DNA of 64,000 nucleotides, taken from the NCBI RefSeq assembly GCF_963665445.1, contig NZ_OY762276.1:838001-902000 (forward strand), in the 5' to 3' direction. Below the pieces are notes generated by a model that searched no databases, was not told where the DNA came from, and saw only the letters and a program-made list of their open reading frames with translations. Source of the stretch: an uncultured Desulfobulbus sp. Lineage in GTDB: Bacteria; Desulfobacterota; Desulfobulbia; Desulfobulbales; Desulfobulbaceae. The first letter of the stretch is position 1. Each line of letters opens with the position of its first letter. Below are positions 1-9,576 of the stretch, piece by piece. Made by a program: the position numbers and the translations under genes.

Positions 1-2031
1 GTCGTGATCAAGTCCAGCAGCGAATCTATCGACACTTTTTTTACTGGCCCGAAAGATTCAGTCGAAGCCCTTCTTCTTTCCCCAAATGGCGTGGTTTTCG
101 CTTCGACCATTAAGGAGTGGAGCTTTAAAACCGGCTGGCCGCTTGCACCTGATCAGGCCAGACGCCTGCGCGACTCGCGCCAATTCGGTGATCTTGTACT
201 CAAACCGTTGCCCTTTTCCCTCAAGGACCAGCTGGTGAGCTTTACCAATAAACGCTACTGCGCCCATATCCAGCCGCTCGCCCTGAATGGCTGGTCCATC
301 GTCACCCTCATGGCAGCCCCCTTTCCCTGGGCCGTTCTCTTGTTGCTCAACAGTGTGGCCTTTTCCATTGGCATCCTTTGCGGACTGCTCGTTGTTCACG
401 CCCACAAAGAGGAGGAACTGACCGGTCAGGTTATCGCCGGAAAAAGGGCCAGTCGACGAGCTGAGCGGCAACGCCACCACTCCATGCTTGAGCTGGAATC
501 CATTTTCAGCGCCAGTCTGGTCGGGATTGTCCTTGTCAGAGATGGCCGCATTGTCAACGCCAACAATCGCATGACTGAGATCTTCGGCTACAGCCGTGAG
601 GAAATTCTGCACAATACCATTCGTCAATTTTTTCCAGATCGCCAATCCTTTCGTTATTTTGTCCTGCAGTACCTGCCGTTGATGACCAAGGGGGATGTTG
701 AACAAGTCGAGTACAACCTGCGGAAGAAGGACAGATCGATCATACCCTGTACCTTAAGTGGCAAGGCCATTGACAGCAAAAATCTGTCCCTGGGGACGGT
801 ATGGGTCATCGAGGATATCTCCCGACGTAAATCCGTTGAACTCGAGTTGGAAAGGGCAAAAGCAGAGGCCGAATCGGCCAGTGTTGCCAAAAGTGAATTT
901 TTGGCCAATATGAGTCATGAAATCCGTACTCCCATGAACGGTATCATTGGGCTGGCAAGTATTCTGTTGCGCGATCCCTTGAGCAACCAACAGCGCGAAC
1001 AACTCTCCATGATCCAGCGTTCTGCAATCCGCCTGATGACCATCATCAACGATATCCTTGATTTCTCCAAATTGGAAGCCGGACGCTTCGAGGTGGAACA
1101 CCAGCCTTTCTCCCTCGTCACTGTCCTGAAGGAGGTTATTATGCCCATGGAACAGACCGCCCTTCGCAAAAATATCCGACTGGAATACAGTATCGCCCAC
1201 AACGTGCCCCGGACAGTTGAGGGCGATCAGACAAAACTCATGCAGGTTCTGACCAACCTGGTCGACAACAGTCTCAAGTTCACCAAACAGGGCAAGGTCT
1301 CCATCCATGTCAGCCGCTCGCACCAAACGCTGGACCAACCGTCGCTTCTCTTTGAAGTAGCCGACACGGGGATGGGGATTGATCCTGACTATCAGCAACA
1401 TGTGTTCGAATCCTTTACCCAGGCCGATTCCTCCCACTCACGAAATTTTGGTGGGACCGGACTCGGCCTCTCCATCTCCAAAGGGCTGGTCGAATTGATG
1501 GGCGGACGCATCTGGTTTGAAAGCAAACCAGCACAGGGCACACGATTCTATTTTCTCCTCCCTCTGGACTCGTCCACCGGCAGTGATTCCGCGGCTAATC
1601 TTCAAGCGTATTCGGCAGATCCGGTGCAGGTCTTGCCCAATGGACACGGCAAACGCATTCTTGTGGCCGAGGATGAATACATCAACAAAATGTTGATTCG
1701 TACCCTGCTCAAGCAGGCAGGGTATCATGTGACCGTGGTCAACAATGGGCGGGAAGCCGTCGAGGCCTGGCGAGGCGGAATTTTTGATTGCATTCTTATG
1801 GATATTCAAATGCCTGAAATGGACGGATATGAGGCTGTGGACCGGATTCGCCAGGCGGAACGAGGATTGGCGCACATCCCGATTATCGCAATGACGGCTC
1901 ATGCCTTGCGCAGCGATCGGCAAAAATGCCTTGATGCCGGCATGGACGATTATGTGGCCAAACCCATCGACGGCAATGCGGTGTTGCGGTTGCTGCAGCG
2001 CTATCTCTCGGAACCGAGCCACCATGCATAA
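1..2031 (+). CDS. Hybrid sensor histidine kinase, 5' end outside window
   Basis: The reading frame is open from the first base, so the gene probably begins upstream; the GTG at 4 is only the first possible start inside the window. Residues below are counted from that GTG. The first ~100 residues resemble the end of an extracytoplasmic Cache/DctB-like sensor domain (SPNGVVFAS). A membrane helix follows at about 107-130, then a PAS domain (about 165-285), a HisKA domain with SHEIRTP (His305), an HATPase domain with its glycine-rich boxes (GMGI, GGTGLGLS), and a C-terminal receiver with phospho-acceptor Asp600 (MDIQMPEMDG) and a conserved KP. It should autophosphorylate and pass the phosphate to its own receiver. 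The ligand and the final output cannot be told from the sequence. The next gene overlaps its last 8 bases. Confidence 0.9.
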   Translation, partial: VVIKSSSESIDTFFTGPKDSVEALLLSPNGVVFASTIKEWSFKTGWPLAPDQARRLRDSRQFGDLVLKPLPFSLKDQLVSFTNKRYCAHIQPLALNGWSIVTLMAAPFPWAVLLLLNSVAFSIGILCGLLVVHAHKEEELTGQVIAGKRASRRAERQRHHSMLELESIFSASLVGIVLVRDGRIVNANNRMTEIFGYSREEILHNTIRQFFPDRQSFRYFVLQYLPLMTKGDVEQVEYNLRKKDRSIIPCTLSGKAIDSKNLSLGTVWVIEDISRRKSVELELERAKAEAESASVAKSEFLANMSHEIRTPMNGIIGLASILLRDPLSNQQREQLSMIQRSAIRLMTIINDILDFSKLEAGRFEVEHQPFSLVTVLKEVIMPMEQTALRKNIRLEYSIAHNVPRTVEGDQTKLMQVLTNLVDNSLKFTKQGKVSIHVSRSHQTLDQPSLLFEVADTGMGIDPDYQQHVFESFTQADSSHSRNFGGTGLGLSISKGLVELMGGRIWFESKPAQGTRFYFLLPLDSSTGSDSAANLQAYSADPVQVLPNGHGKRILVAEDEYINKMLIRTLLKQAGYHVTVVNNGREAVEAWRGGIFDCILMDIQMPEMDGYEAVDRIRQAERGLAHIPIIAMTAHALRSDRQKCLDAGMDDYVAKPIDGNAVLRLLQRYLSEPSHHA

Positions 2032-3721
2032 TCAGCCGAAAACCGTCCTTGATCGACTTGTGTTGCTCCTGGTTAGCTGTGCTGTCCTGTTGACCCTATT
2101 TTGGGGGCTGCGCAATCATGTTCAGCGTCCCTTGACACTGGTCGATCTTTTGCCCAGAGAAACCGTCGCGGTCATCGAAAGTAAAAACATTGCCCTGATC
2201 TATCGGCAAATCCAGCAGGGATTGACGGGGACACTTCTTTCCCGCAATGACTTTTCTGCATTTGCCCGACGTTTTGACCTCACTTCGGAACAGGTCGATC
2301 GATTCTCTGCGATCATTGGGGCCTTTAACAGCCTTTCCCATCGAGAGGGCATGCTCTCCCTGCTGTCACGAAATTCAATTATCTCTCTTTTTTCGCTCCA
2401 TCCGGGGGAACATATTGAGCTGGAACAACTCCCCAAACGGCTTGTGTTTCTTCAGTATCTTTCGCCGCAAGATGACCTGCAGCATCTCTTTTTCCCCTGT
2501 TTCGGCAAGATCCTCCAGAGAGAACAGCTGAGTTACCAGGGGCAGCCCCTTACCCGCCTGGCTTTCGCAGGAGGCGACTCCATTACCTACTTCACTCATA
2601 TGGGGGTGTTGGCCTGGGCCTTTGAGGAGCGGGTTCTCCATCCCTGCATCAATCAACTCCTGCAGCAGTTGCTACCCCTTCGAGGAGGTATTCAGCAACA
2701 AATGGGCTATTCCCGTCTGAAAAAATACGGCGGCAAAAAGACGGATGCATTTATTTACCTGCGGTTGGCTGCCCTGCAAAGTCTCTTCGGCTGCACCCCC
2801 ACGCCTTCCTTCGGCGATCGATTGCCCTGTCCCGATGATCTTGCCCTTTTTTTCTCCTCCCTGGCCCAAGGCAAACGGTTTGCCCTGGTGGCCTTGGCCG
2901 ATCAAGAGCAAATCGCCGCCTACAAGAGCAAACACCGTCTCAGGGATGCGGTTGAAAATGCGCCTCTGGGGCGTCTTTCAACCGACACTGCCTTTGCCCT
3001 GTGGACCAACTGGTTTAAACCGATGGTGATGTGGCAGCAGTTGGTGGCGAGTGACTTTTCACCGCTGCGCATGTTGATGGAAGGGTGGTCCACTGATTTT
3101 CAAAAAGCCCTGGGGCTGTCGCCAACGGATTTCTTTTCGCTTTTCGGTAGTGATTTTGCCCTCTATATCGATCAGAAACGGGCAGCCAAGCAGTATCCAC
3201 GTTCCCTTGTCTCCGCGTCGATAGAAGTCCTTGATGGCCATCAGGTCGGTACCTTGCTTGCGCAGATGACCGAAAAACTGCAAAAAGTGGAGGTGCGTGC
3301 CGACGGCTTGGACATTGTCACCCTGATGCTCGCGGATGGCTTGCTGCAGCCTGCCTATGCCCTGGTCAATCACCACCTGATTCTCGCCGACAGCGCCGAA
3401 CTGATCGAGCGCTTTTACCATAAGGTGACCCAGCCGGAGAAGGGCATCAACCCGAGCAGGGGGCTTCGCATTCAACGAAGCAATTTTTTTCTTTTTCTTC
3501 GGACCGGAGATATGGTTGAGTGGCTGCTGCCGGTCCTCAAAACCATAGGCAAGGAGTTCGGTGGCCATACGGGCAACAGCAACGAGGATTGGTTGCTGTT
3601 CCATCCTTTTGTGTTGGCAGCCCTGTCTGAGCTCAGCTCAATTGAAACAACGAGAATACGGGCCTATTTGCAAAAAAATGAAATGTTTTTCGAGATGATT
3701 TCCCGGGCAAAGAGCAATTGA
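2024..3721 (+). CDS. Membrane-anchored protein of unknown function, DUF3352-like
   Basis: A 565-aa protein. I chose the ATG at 2024, which overlaps the end of the histidine kinase gene by 8 bases, because a signal anchor or transmembrane helix (about residues 12-30, RLVLLLVSCAVLLTLFWGL) then sits at the N-terminus; the frame is open further upstream to 1901 but that part only shadows the receiver domain. The motif LLPRETVAVIES after the helix resembles the start of DUF3352-type extracytoplasmic proteins, which are poorly characterised. No catalytic motif is visible. Overlap with the kinase suggests translational coupling and possibly a role in presenting its signal, but that is inference. Confidence 0.6.
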   Translation: MHNQPKTVLDRLVLLLVSCAVLLTLFWGLRNHVQRPLTLVDLLPRETVAVIESKNIALIYRQIQQGLTGTLLSRNDFSAFARRFDLTSEQVDRFSAIIGAFNSLSHREGMLSLLSRNSIISLFSLHPGEHIELEQLPKRLVFLQYLSPQDDLQHLFFPCFGKILQREQLSYQGQPLTRLAFAGGDSITYFTHMGVLAWAFEERVLHPCINQLLQQLLPLRGGIQQQMGYSRLKKYGGKKTDAFIYLRLAALQSLFGCTPTPSFGDRLPCPDDLALFFSSLAQGKRFALVALADQEQIAAYKSKHRLRDAVENAPLGRLSTDTAFALWTNWFKPMVMWQQLVASDFSPLRMLMEGWSTDFQKALGLSPTDFFSLFGSDFALYIDQKRAAKQYPRSLVSASIEVLDGHQVGTLLAQMTEKLQKVEVRADGLDIVTLMLADGLLQPAYALVNHHLILADSAELIERFYHKVTQPEKGINPSRGLRIQRSNFFLFLRTGDMVEWLLPVLKTIGKEFGGHTGNSNEDWLLFHPFVLAALSELSSIETTRIRAYLQKNEMFFEMISRAKSN

Positions 3722-3862
3722 CAGACCACATTGGCTTTGTGATGGACAGGGAAGGCATTGGGCCCCCTTGGACAGAAGGGGTTCCCGGAACAGCATCAGA
3801 ACCTCCTTGCTCTCAGTCCCCGAATACAGATCGAAAAACGAATTATCGCAACAGGATATGCA

Positions 3863-4243
3863 ATGGAACAATTGGTAAGCGAACTGAAAAAAATTCTGCC
3901 TTTAAAATCGACCACTTCTGAAGGAGACATCGTCATCCTCGCTGCAAAGAATCCGCAGATGCTTGTGTATGCACGGGTCGGCACCATCGAGCGCGATTCG
4001 AGCCGCAGGGAAGAGTGGTGGCATGTCAGCCTGCACATGCTGTCGATTCCCATGCAGAAGGTGGTCTGGACCCTGCGCACCCCTCAATTCACCGGTCAGG
4101 AAATTTTTACCATGGGAGGAGAGGGGCGCTTTATTCAGGCAGTTGAATTTACCGACGAGCCCAGGTCTGTCCCCGTCAATGCACCGCCGACCGGTAGCGG
4201 CAAAGGCAAAGCCCATCCCTCCGGGCTCAGGATCGTTAAATGA
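3863..4243 (+). CDS. Conserved hypothetical protein, first gene of HPr/EI/thiL cluster
   Basis: A 126-aa soluble protein without recognisable catalytic motifs. The ATG at 3863 is preferred because AGGA lies about 10 bases upstream; the frame extends to 3758 but the added residues look non-conserved. The protein has a compact alpha/beta-looking N-terminal part (GDIVILAAKNPQMLVYARVG), a tryptophan-rich middle (REEWWHV) and a proline/glycine-rich tail. Its stop overlaps the HPr start (ATGA at 4240-4243), so it is translated with the phosphotransferase genes. I do not recognise the family. Confidence 0.6.
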   Translation: MEQLVSELKKILPLKSTTSEGDIVILAAKNPQMLVYARVGTIERDSSRREEWWHVSLHMLSIPMQKVVWTLRTPQFTGQEIFTMGGEGRFIQAVEFTDEPRSVPVNAPPTGSGKGKAHPSGLRIVK

Positions 4244-4512
4244 GTACATGCTCCGGTTACATCACCGTGGGCAATGAACGGGGCATCCATAGCCGGATTG
4301 CGACCCGGCTCGCCGAAATTGCCGGCTGTTATGAGGTGGAGGTCACCATCGGTACAGATCATGAACGTGCCGATGGTTCGATGATCCTTGATGTTCTTGC
4401 CCTTGGATTGATTCAGGGCGACACCCTGCAGGTTGTCATTAGGGGGCAGCGGTCAGTGGATGCGATGCAGGCTGTGCAACGACTGCTGACAGCCAAGGAT
4501 GACCCCAAATGA
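4240..4512 (+). CDS. HPr-family phosphocarrier protein
   Basis: A 90-aa protein of typical HPr length. The active-site segment GIHSRIATRLAEIA matches the HPr signature (normally GLHARPAA) with the phosphorylatable His17; the usual Pro two residues after the His-Ala-Arg core is Ile here. The region ADGSMILDVLALG corresponds to the regulatory serine region. It should accept phosphate from enzyme I, encoded directly downstream with a 4-base overlap (ATGA). No sugar-specific EII gene is visible in the window, so it may serve a distant EII or a purely regulatory phosphorelay. The diverged active-site loop makes the second option worth considering. Confidence 0.88.
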   Translation: MSTCSGYITVGNERGIHSRIATRLAEIAGCYEVEVTIGTDHERADGSMILDVLALGLIQGDTLQVVIRGQRSVDAMQAVQRLLTAKDDPK

Positions 4513-6311
4513 GCGTCATACCTCCGGTTCATGGCCAAACACAGGAAGCTCCCCGACACCTCAGTGGAATCGGTGTCTCCCCGGGAATTGTCAAAGCCGG
4601 TGTGGTGGTCCTGAAACGGCAAAACTGGCGTACAGGTTGGTACCATCTGCCCCCTGACCATATCGATAAGGAGGTGCAGCGTTTTCAGGGGGCCATCGAC
4701 GATGCCGAGCACGAATTGCGCCACCTGCGGGAGAAGTTGGCCGGCGATCTCACCGAGGCGGTCTCGATCATCGACTCCCACCTGTTGATGCTCAGGGACA
4801 AGATGATCGTGGAGCGGACCGAGGCCATTATCCGCAACAACAACGTCAATGCCGAATGGGCGTTGGCCCAGGCACTCAGTGAAATCAAGGAGCGGTTTGA
4901 GCAGATCGGCGACTGTTATATCCGTGAACGGTACGTGGACATCAAGCATGTGGCGGATCGGGTCTTCGGCTTCATGACCGGACGGGAGAGCTCGGCGCCT
5001 CCGGAGAGTGGGGATCCGATCATCCTGGTGGCCAACGATTTTTCGCCGGAGGACACCCTGCGCATGCAGGCCGGCAATGTCTGCGGGTTCCTCACCGAGA
5101 AGGGCGGACTCACCTCCCACACCGCCATCATTGCCCGTTCACTCAATATCCCCGCTGTTGTGGGCCTTGAACACATCACCTCGATTGTCCGTAACGGCGA
5201 CCTGGTCATGCTGGATGGGGCCTCGGGGCGGGTGATTGTCCATCCCGGTGTCGAGGAAATCGCGCAGTTCGAGGAGAGGGTCCGTATAAAAATTGCGCTG
5301 CACGATCAACTCGACCAGTATATCCCTCTTGCCGCCGTGAGCCAGGATGGTATCTCGGTCCGCCTCAGCGCCAATATCGAGATGTGCGAAGAGCTGGGTG
5401 CCGTCCAACGCTATCGCTCCGAGGGGATAGGCCTTTTTCGCAGTGAATTCGGCTATTTTTCCGAGGCGACCCCGCCGGGTGAAGAGGAACTGCTGGCGAC
5501 CTACAAGATCCTCCTTGAAGCCATGGCGCCCTATCCGGTCACTGTGCGGACGCTGGACGTCGGCGGTGACAAGGTGCTCAACAGCTTTCCCGGGACAAAT
5601 GCCTGGCTCGATCAGGAACGCAACCCGGCTCTGGGGTTGCGCTCAATCCGTTTCTCCCTGTTTGAGCAGGAACTTTTTTGCAGTCAGGTAAGGGCACTGC
5701 TGCGGGCGTCTGTGCACGGCCGGTTGCGTATCCTGCTGCCCCTGGTTTCCGCCCTGTCCGAATTGCGTGAGGCCAAGGAACTGATTGCCGAGGTGATGGC
5801 CGAACTGCGCGGCAACCATATCCCCTATGCGGAGAACGTGGAGATCGGGATGATGGTCGAGGTCCCGAGTGCGGTAGTCATGGCGGATATGTTCTCGCGC
5901 GAGGTGGACTTTTTTGCCATCGGTACCAACGATCTCATTCAGTATTCCCTTGCCATCGACCGGGGAAATCAGTATGTGGCGCACCTTTACGAGCCCTTTC
6001 ACCCTGCGGTCCTGCGGATGATCTACCAAACCGTCCAGGCCGGTATCCATGGCGGCATTCCGGTGTCTCTCTGCGGCGAGATGGCGGGAGACCCACTCTG
6101 TGCGCCGATGTTGATCGGGTTCGGCGTGGATGAGCTTTCCATGCGGCCGGCGGTCATTCCACTGATTAAACGACTGCTGCGCCATGTGCATTGCCAGGAT
6201 TTGCGCAGTCTCAGCGCCCAGGTGCTTCGTTGCGAGGACAGCGAGGATGTTCGGGCCTTGCTCCTGCAGGCCTATGGCCAACTGTACCCTCCGGAATTTT
6301 TTGACCAATGA
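4509..6311 (+). CDS. ptsI: Phosphoenolpyruvate-protein phosphotransferase (enzyme I)
   Basis: A 600-aa protein, somewhat longer than the usual ~570 aa. Enzyme I takes phosphate from PEP onto a histidine and hands it to HPr in the cytoplasm. Visible motifs are the phosphohistidine loop GGLTSHTAIIAR (His204), the PEP-binding barrel with GIGLFRSEF, MVEVPSAV and the conserved FFAIGTNDLIQYSLAIDR, and a C-terminal SLCGEMAGD. An N-terminal helical HPr-binding segment precedes the His domain. The start overlaps the HPr stop and the stop overlaps thiL (both 4 bases), so the cluster is translationally coupled. Confidence 0.95.
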   Translation: MSVIPPVHGQTQEAPRHLSGIGVSPGIVKAGVVVLKRQNWRTGWYHLPPDHIDKEVQRFQGAIDDAEHELRHLREKLAGDLTEAVSIIDSHLLMLRDKMIVERTEAIIRNNNVNAEWALAQALSEIKERFEQIGDCYIRERYVDIKHVADRVFGFMTGRESSAPPESGDPIILVANDFSPEDTLRMQAGNVCGFLTEKGGLTSHTAIIARSLNIPAVVGLEHITSIVRNGDLVMLDGASGRVIVHPGVEEIAQFEERVRIKIALHDQLDQYIPLAAVSQDGISVRLSANIEMCEELGAVQRYRSEGIGLFRSEFGYFSEATPPGEEELLATYKILLEAMAPYPVTVRTLDVGGDKVLNSFPGTNAWLDQERNPALGLRSIRFSLFEQELFCSQVRALLRASVHGRLRILLPLVSALSELREAKELIAEVMAELRGNHIPYAENVEIGMMVEVPSAVVMADMFSREVDFFAIGTNDLIQYSLAIDRGNQYVAHLYEPFHPAVLRMIYQTVQAGIHGGIPVSLCGEMAGDPLCAPMLIGFGVDELSMRPAVIPLIKRLLRHVHCQDLRSLSAQVLRCEDSEDVRALLLQAYGQLYPPEFFDQ

Positions 6312-7324
6312 ATGAACGTGAGATAATTACCCATATTGCCACTATGGCGGCACTTTCGAAAAGCGATGACCTGATCAGAGGGATTGGCGATGATTGCGCC
6401 GTCATTCGCCTCGACGCAGATCGGGCCTGGCTTTTGACCATGGACACCCTGATCGAGGCTGTTCACTTTGATACGGCCTTTCATCCTCCTGCAAAGCTGG
6501 GCCGCAAGGCGGTTTCGGTGAATGTGAGCGATATCGGTGCAATGGGGGGGAAACCGCTCTTTGCCCTGATGTCGGTGGGCATGCCGCAGGGGTTTGATCC
6601 CCAGTGGTTCCAAGCCTTTGCCCAGGGGGTTGCTGAGGCCTGCACAGAGTATGGGGTCCTGCTCATCGGCGGAGATACGGTGGCCAGTCCGCAGGGACTC
6701 AACTTTTCCCTGACCCTTATCGGCGAGGCGGTGCCGGAGCAGGTCGTCTATCGAAGTGGTGCCCGTCCCGGCGACCTCATCTGGGTCAGCGGCCCCCTGG
6801 GGTGGGCAGCAGCCGGGCTGGAACTGCTGCAAAGAGGCCTCGGAGGTGATGACAAGGACTTTTCGCCCCTGCGCGAGCAACATCTCAATCCACGGGCCCG
6901 GGTGGAACTCGGCGGTCAGCTGGGGCAGAGCGGCTTGGCCCGCGCAATGATGGATCTCTCCGACGGCCTGGCCACGGATCTGGCGCATCTCTGTGCCGCC
7001 TCCGGAGTCCGTGGCAGGTTCTCCGCGGACACGCTCCCGGGAATGAGCTTGCGCGATCAGGCCGCTCGTCTCGTCGGACACGATCCGGTGGATTGGGCCA
7101 TCGGCGGCGGCGAAGATTTTGAGCTTCTGTTCACGACGGCTCCCGAGTCGGCTTCTCAGGTGATCCAGATCGGTCGAGGCTGCGGTCTGACGCCGACCGC
7201 CATCGGGACCATCAGCGAGGGGGAAGGGGTTGTCATGGAACGGAGACTGGCCGATGGAACCTCTTGCGAGCAGATCGTCAGTTATCAGGGCTTTGACCAT
7301 TTTCGGGCCAATACCCCTGGTTAG
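6308..7324 (+). CDS. thiL: Thiamine-monophosphate kinase
   Basis: A 338-aa member of the AIR-synthase/ThiL superfamily that phosphorylates thiamine monophosphate to thiamine diphosphate using ATP. Characteristic segments are GIGDDCAVI near the N-terminus, TMDTLIEAVHF, the nucleotide-binding DIGAMGGKPLFALMS, GGDTVASP, MMDLSDGLATDL and AIGGGEDFELLF. The ATG overlaps the end of enzyme I by 4 bases. Its presence in a phosphotransferase operon has no obvious mechanistic link; no other thi genes are nearby. Confidence 0.95.
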   Translation: MNEREIITHIATMAALSKSDDLIRGIGDDCAVIRLDADRAWLLTMDTLIEAVHFDTAFHPPAKLGRKAVSVNVSDIGAMGGKPLFALMSVGMPQGFDPQWFQAFAQGVAEACTEYGVLLIGGDTVASPQGLNFSLTLIGEAVPEQVVYRSGARPGDLIWVSGPLGWAAAGLELLQRGLGGDDKDFSPLREQHLNPRARVELGGQLGQSGLARAMMDLSDGLATDLAHLCAASGVRGRFSADTLPGMSLRDQAARLVGHDPVDWAIGGGEDFELLFTTAPESASQVIQIGRGCGLTPTAIGTISEGEGVVMERRLADGTSCEQIVSYQGFDHFRANTPG

Positions 7325-7385
7325 AGCGCATCTCGGGGAAGAGCATGCATCTTCAGAACGTGATGGCACCTAGAAGAGGGCGGCG

Positions 7386-8801
7386 ATGAACACTTCTGCC
7401 AAGGTACTCATTGTTGATGATGAGCGCGACATGCGCAATCTGCTGGCCAAGGTCCTGAGCAAAAAAGGAGGATATACGGTGTCCACCGCGAGTTCCGCCG
7501 AAGAAGCCCTGGAAGCCGTGCGTGCATCAATGCCGGATGCTGTCCTGACTGATATCAAGATGCCCGGCATGGATGGCTTGACCTTGCTCCAACACCTGCA
7601 CACCATCGATCCCTCAATAACGGCCATCGTCATGACCGGCTATGGAACCATCGAGATTGCAGTGCAGGCCCTGAAAGAGGGGGCCTACGATTTTATCGAG
7701 AAGCCCTTTGACAACGAACGGATTCTGCGCACCATTGGGCGCGCCCTGGAGCGCACCCGGCTGCTGCGGGAAAATTTGCAGCTGCACCATCAGCTCTGCG
7801 ATCAGGATTGCCATCATGGCTTTATCGGCCGCTCCAAAACGCTTGTACGGGCCCTGGAACTGCTCAAGCGGGTGGCGCAGAGCAACGTCACCGTCCTGAT
7901 TCGGGGAGAATCCGGCACCGGCAAAGAGTTGGCAGCCAAGGCGCTGCATGCGATGTCGCCCCGTGCCGATCGGCCGATGGTCATCGTCAACTGCCCGGCA
8001 TTGCCGGAGCATATTTTGGAAAGCGAGCTGTTTGGCTATCGCAGGGGGGCTTTTACCGGTGCGGATCGCGACAAAACCGGCCTGTTTGTCGAGGCGGATG
8101 GATCCACCCTGGTGCTTGACGAGGTGGCCGATATTCCGGTGAGCGTCCAGACCAAACTGCTCAGGGTCCTGCAGGAGAAGGAAGTCCAGCCTTTGGGGCA
8201 GAACAAGACCTTTGCGGTCGATGTTCGCGTCATCGCCTCCACCAACCAGGACCTCGAGGCCAAGATCCGCCGGGGTGAATTCCGCGAAGACCTGTTTTAC
8301 CGGCTCAACGTCATGACCGTGACCATGCCGAGTCTGTCCTCCATGGTGAGTGATATCCCGATGCTTGCCCAGTATTTTCTCGAAAGATTTTGTCGTGAAC
8401 ATCAACGGCAGGGGCTTGAATTCAACGATGAGGCTTTGCAGGCCCTGGTGCAGCATCGGTGGCAAGGCAATGTCCGCCAGCTGCAGAATGTGATCAGCCG
8501 GGCCGTCCTGCTCAGTCAGGGGCCGCTGATCGAGTTGGCGGATCTGTGGGAGGAGGGGGAACAGGCCGGGAATTTCAAGGTGCAGGCTGATGAGACCCCT
8601 TCGGCTGAAGCAATGCTGCACCTGAGCTACAAGGAGGCGAAAAACTCAATTCTTGCACAGTTTAACACCCGGTATCTTTCCGAGTCCTTGAAAGCCGCCG
8701 GGGGCAACGTAACGGTTGCAGCACGACAATGTGGTATGGAACGACAGGCCTTTCAACGCCTGTTACGAAGGTATCATATCGAATCAAGGAGTTTCCGCTG
8801 A
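7386..8801 (+). CDS. Sigma54-dependent response regulator, NtrC family
   Basis: A 471-aa activator with the classic three parts. The receiver (1-120) has acidic pair Asp11/Asp12 and phospho-acceptor Asp56 (TDIKMPGMDG). The AAA+ domain (about 145-385) has Walker A GESGTGKE, an intact sigma54-contacting GAFTGA loop, and Walker B-type LVLDEVADIP. The C-terminus is a Fis-type helix-turn-helix (AAGGNVTVAARQCGMERQAF). It should drive sigma54 promoters after phosphorylation. No cognate kinase is adjacent on this strand. Its stop overlaps the next start by one base (TGATG). Confidence 0.95.
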   Translation: MNTSAKVLIVDDERDMRNLLAKVLSKKGGYTVSTASSAEEALEAVRASMPDAVLTDIKMPGMDGLTLLQHLHTIDPSITAIVMTGYGTIEIAVQALKEGAYDFIEKPFDNERILRTIGRALERTRLLRENLQLHHQLCDQDCHHGFIGRSKTLVRALELLKRVAQSNVTVLIRGESGTGKELAAKALHAMSPRADRPMVIVNCPALPEHILESELFGYRRGAFTGADRDKTGLFVEADGSTLVLDEVADIPVSVQTKLLRVLQEKEVQPLGQNKTFAVDVRVIASTNQDLEAKIRRGEFREDLFYRLNVMTVTMPSLSSMVSDIPMLAQYFLERFCREHQRQGLEFNDEALQALVQHRWQGNVRQLQNVISRAVLLSQGPLIELADLWEEGEQAGNFKVQADETPSAEAMLHLSYKEAKNSILAQFNTRYLSESLKAAGGNVTVAARQCGMERQAFQRLLRRYHIESRSFR

Positions 8802-9208
8802 TGAAGACGACTGGAAAGAGTTATGTACTGGCTGGGAACAAGTCTTTTTGCAATTTCTGCCCCGGGTACTGCTGTTACCGTTTGCCCGGCTCGTCGTTAT
8901 TGCTCACCGGCGACGATATCAACCGGATTGCCCGTTATTTTGCCATCAGCGACGGAGAGGTCCGGCGGCGCTATATCGAACACAGAAACACCTTTCGAAC
9001 CCGTGTGGACGGCTCCTGTATTTTTCTTGCCCAGGGCCAGTTGTGCAAGCGGTGCTCCATCCACGAGGCGCGCCCCCGTCAATGCCGTGAGTTTCCCTAC
9101 GACAGACCCTGCCCCTACCTGGAAAATGAGGGATTGCTGCAACTGATCCAACCTCGGATCGAGCAAAGCCTTTTTGCCTCTCCTGATCGTGCGGTAACCG
9201 CCTTCTGA
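8801..9208 (+). CDS. YkgJ-like CxxxCxxCC metal-binding protein
   Basis: A 135-aa protein of the zinc/iron-chelating YkgJ/UPF0153 type. Cysteines lie in the N-terminal CNFCPGYCCY and in CIF...CKRCSIHEARPRQCREFPY, the usual arrangement for a bound metal or Fe-S centre. The family's biochemical role is not established. ATG at 8801 is chosen because AAGGA lies 11 bases upstream and because it couples to the preceding regulator's stop. A Rho-independent terminator follows at 9257. Confidence 0.85.
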   Translation: MKTTGKSYVLAGNKSFCNFCPGYCCYRLPGSSLLLTGDDINRIARYFAISDGEVRRRYIEHRNTFRTRVDGSCIFLAQGQLCKRCSIHEARPRQCREFPYDRPCPYLENEGLLQLIQPRIEQSLFASPDRAVTAF

Positions 9209-9256
9209 CCAGTCCACCTGGGAGAGGGATTTTTCACGGCTAGCACCGTTTCCCAA

Positions 9257-9295
9257 AGCCGCAATATTTTTGTTGCGGCTGCATCTTTTTTGTTG
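9257..9295 (+). terminator. Rho-independent terminator after YkgJ-like gene
   Basis: Perfect 8-bp stem, AGCCGCAA (9257-9264) with TTGCGGCT (9273-9280), 8-nt loop, followed by a T-rich run that continues to about 9316. Confidence 0.75.
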
Positions 9296-9455
9296 CGCTT
9301 TTCTTTTCTTTTTTTTGCGATTCCACCTGTTTCGTATGGAATGGGAGTCGGCTGAAAGCTCGTAAAATCGTCACGTTAATTTTTTTTATTGTGGCGCGAT
9401 CGTTTTTGGCGCCGTTTGTGCTTTGATTGGTTCAGATGGCAACCTCGGTAGATCT

Positions 9456-9540
9456 GTCGTTCTCGCCATAAGCCACCAGAGCGACCTTTCGAGCTTCGTA
9501 ACGTGCGGTATTTACAATGCGTGACCTTGTGAATTTTGAA
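9456..9540 (+). repeat. Dispersed intergenic repeat, copy A
   Basis: First of a repeat family. It starts with a hairpin (GTCGTTCT paired with AGAGCGAC, one mismatch), followed by CTTTCGAGCTTCGTAA and ACAATGCGTGAC. It closely matches copy D (21046-21155) through this part; the 3' end is diverged. The rest of the 9209-9576 gap holds the terminator and T-rich sequence only. It lies 37 bases upstream of the next gene start. Confidence 0.75.
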
Positions 9541-9576
9541 TTGAAACGAACTCGTCTGACTTGGGGGAACGAAAAC

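Noticed and set aside
1901..2023. A longer N-terminus for the DUF3352-like protein
   Set aside because: The extra 41 codons lie over the receiver domain of the kinase in another frame; the start at 2024 gives a proper membrane anchor.
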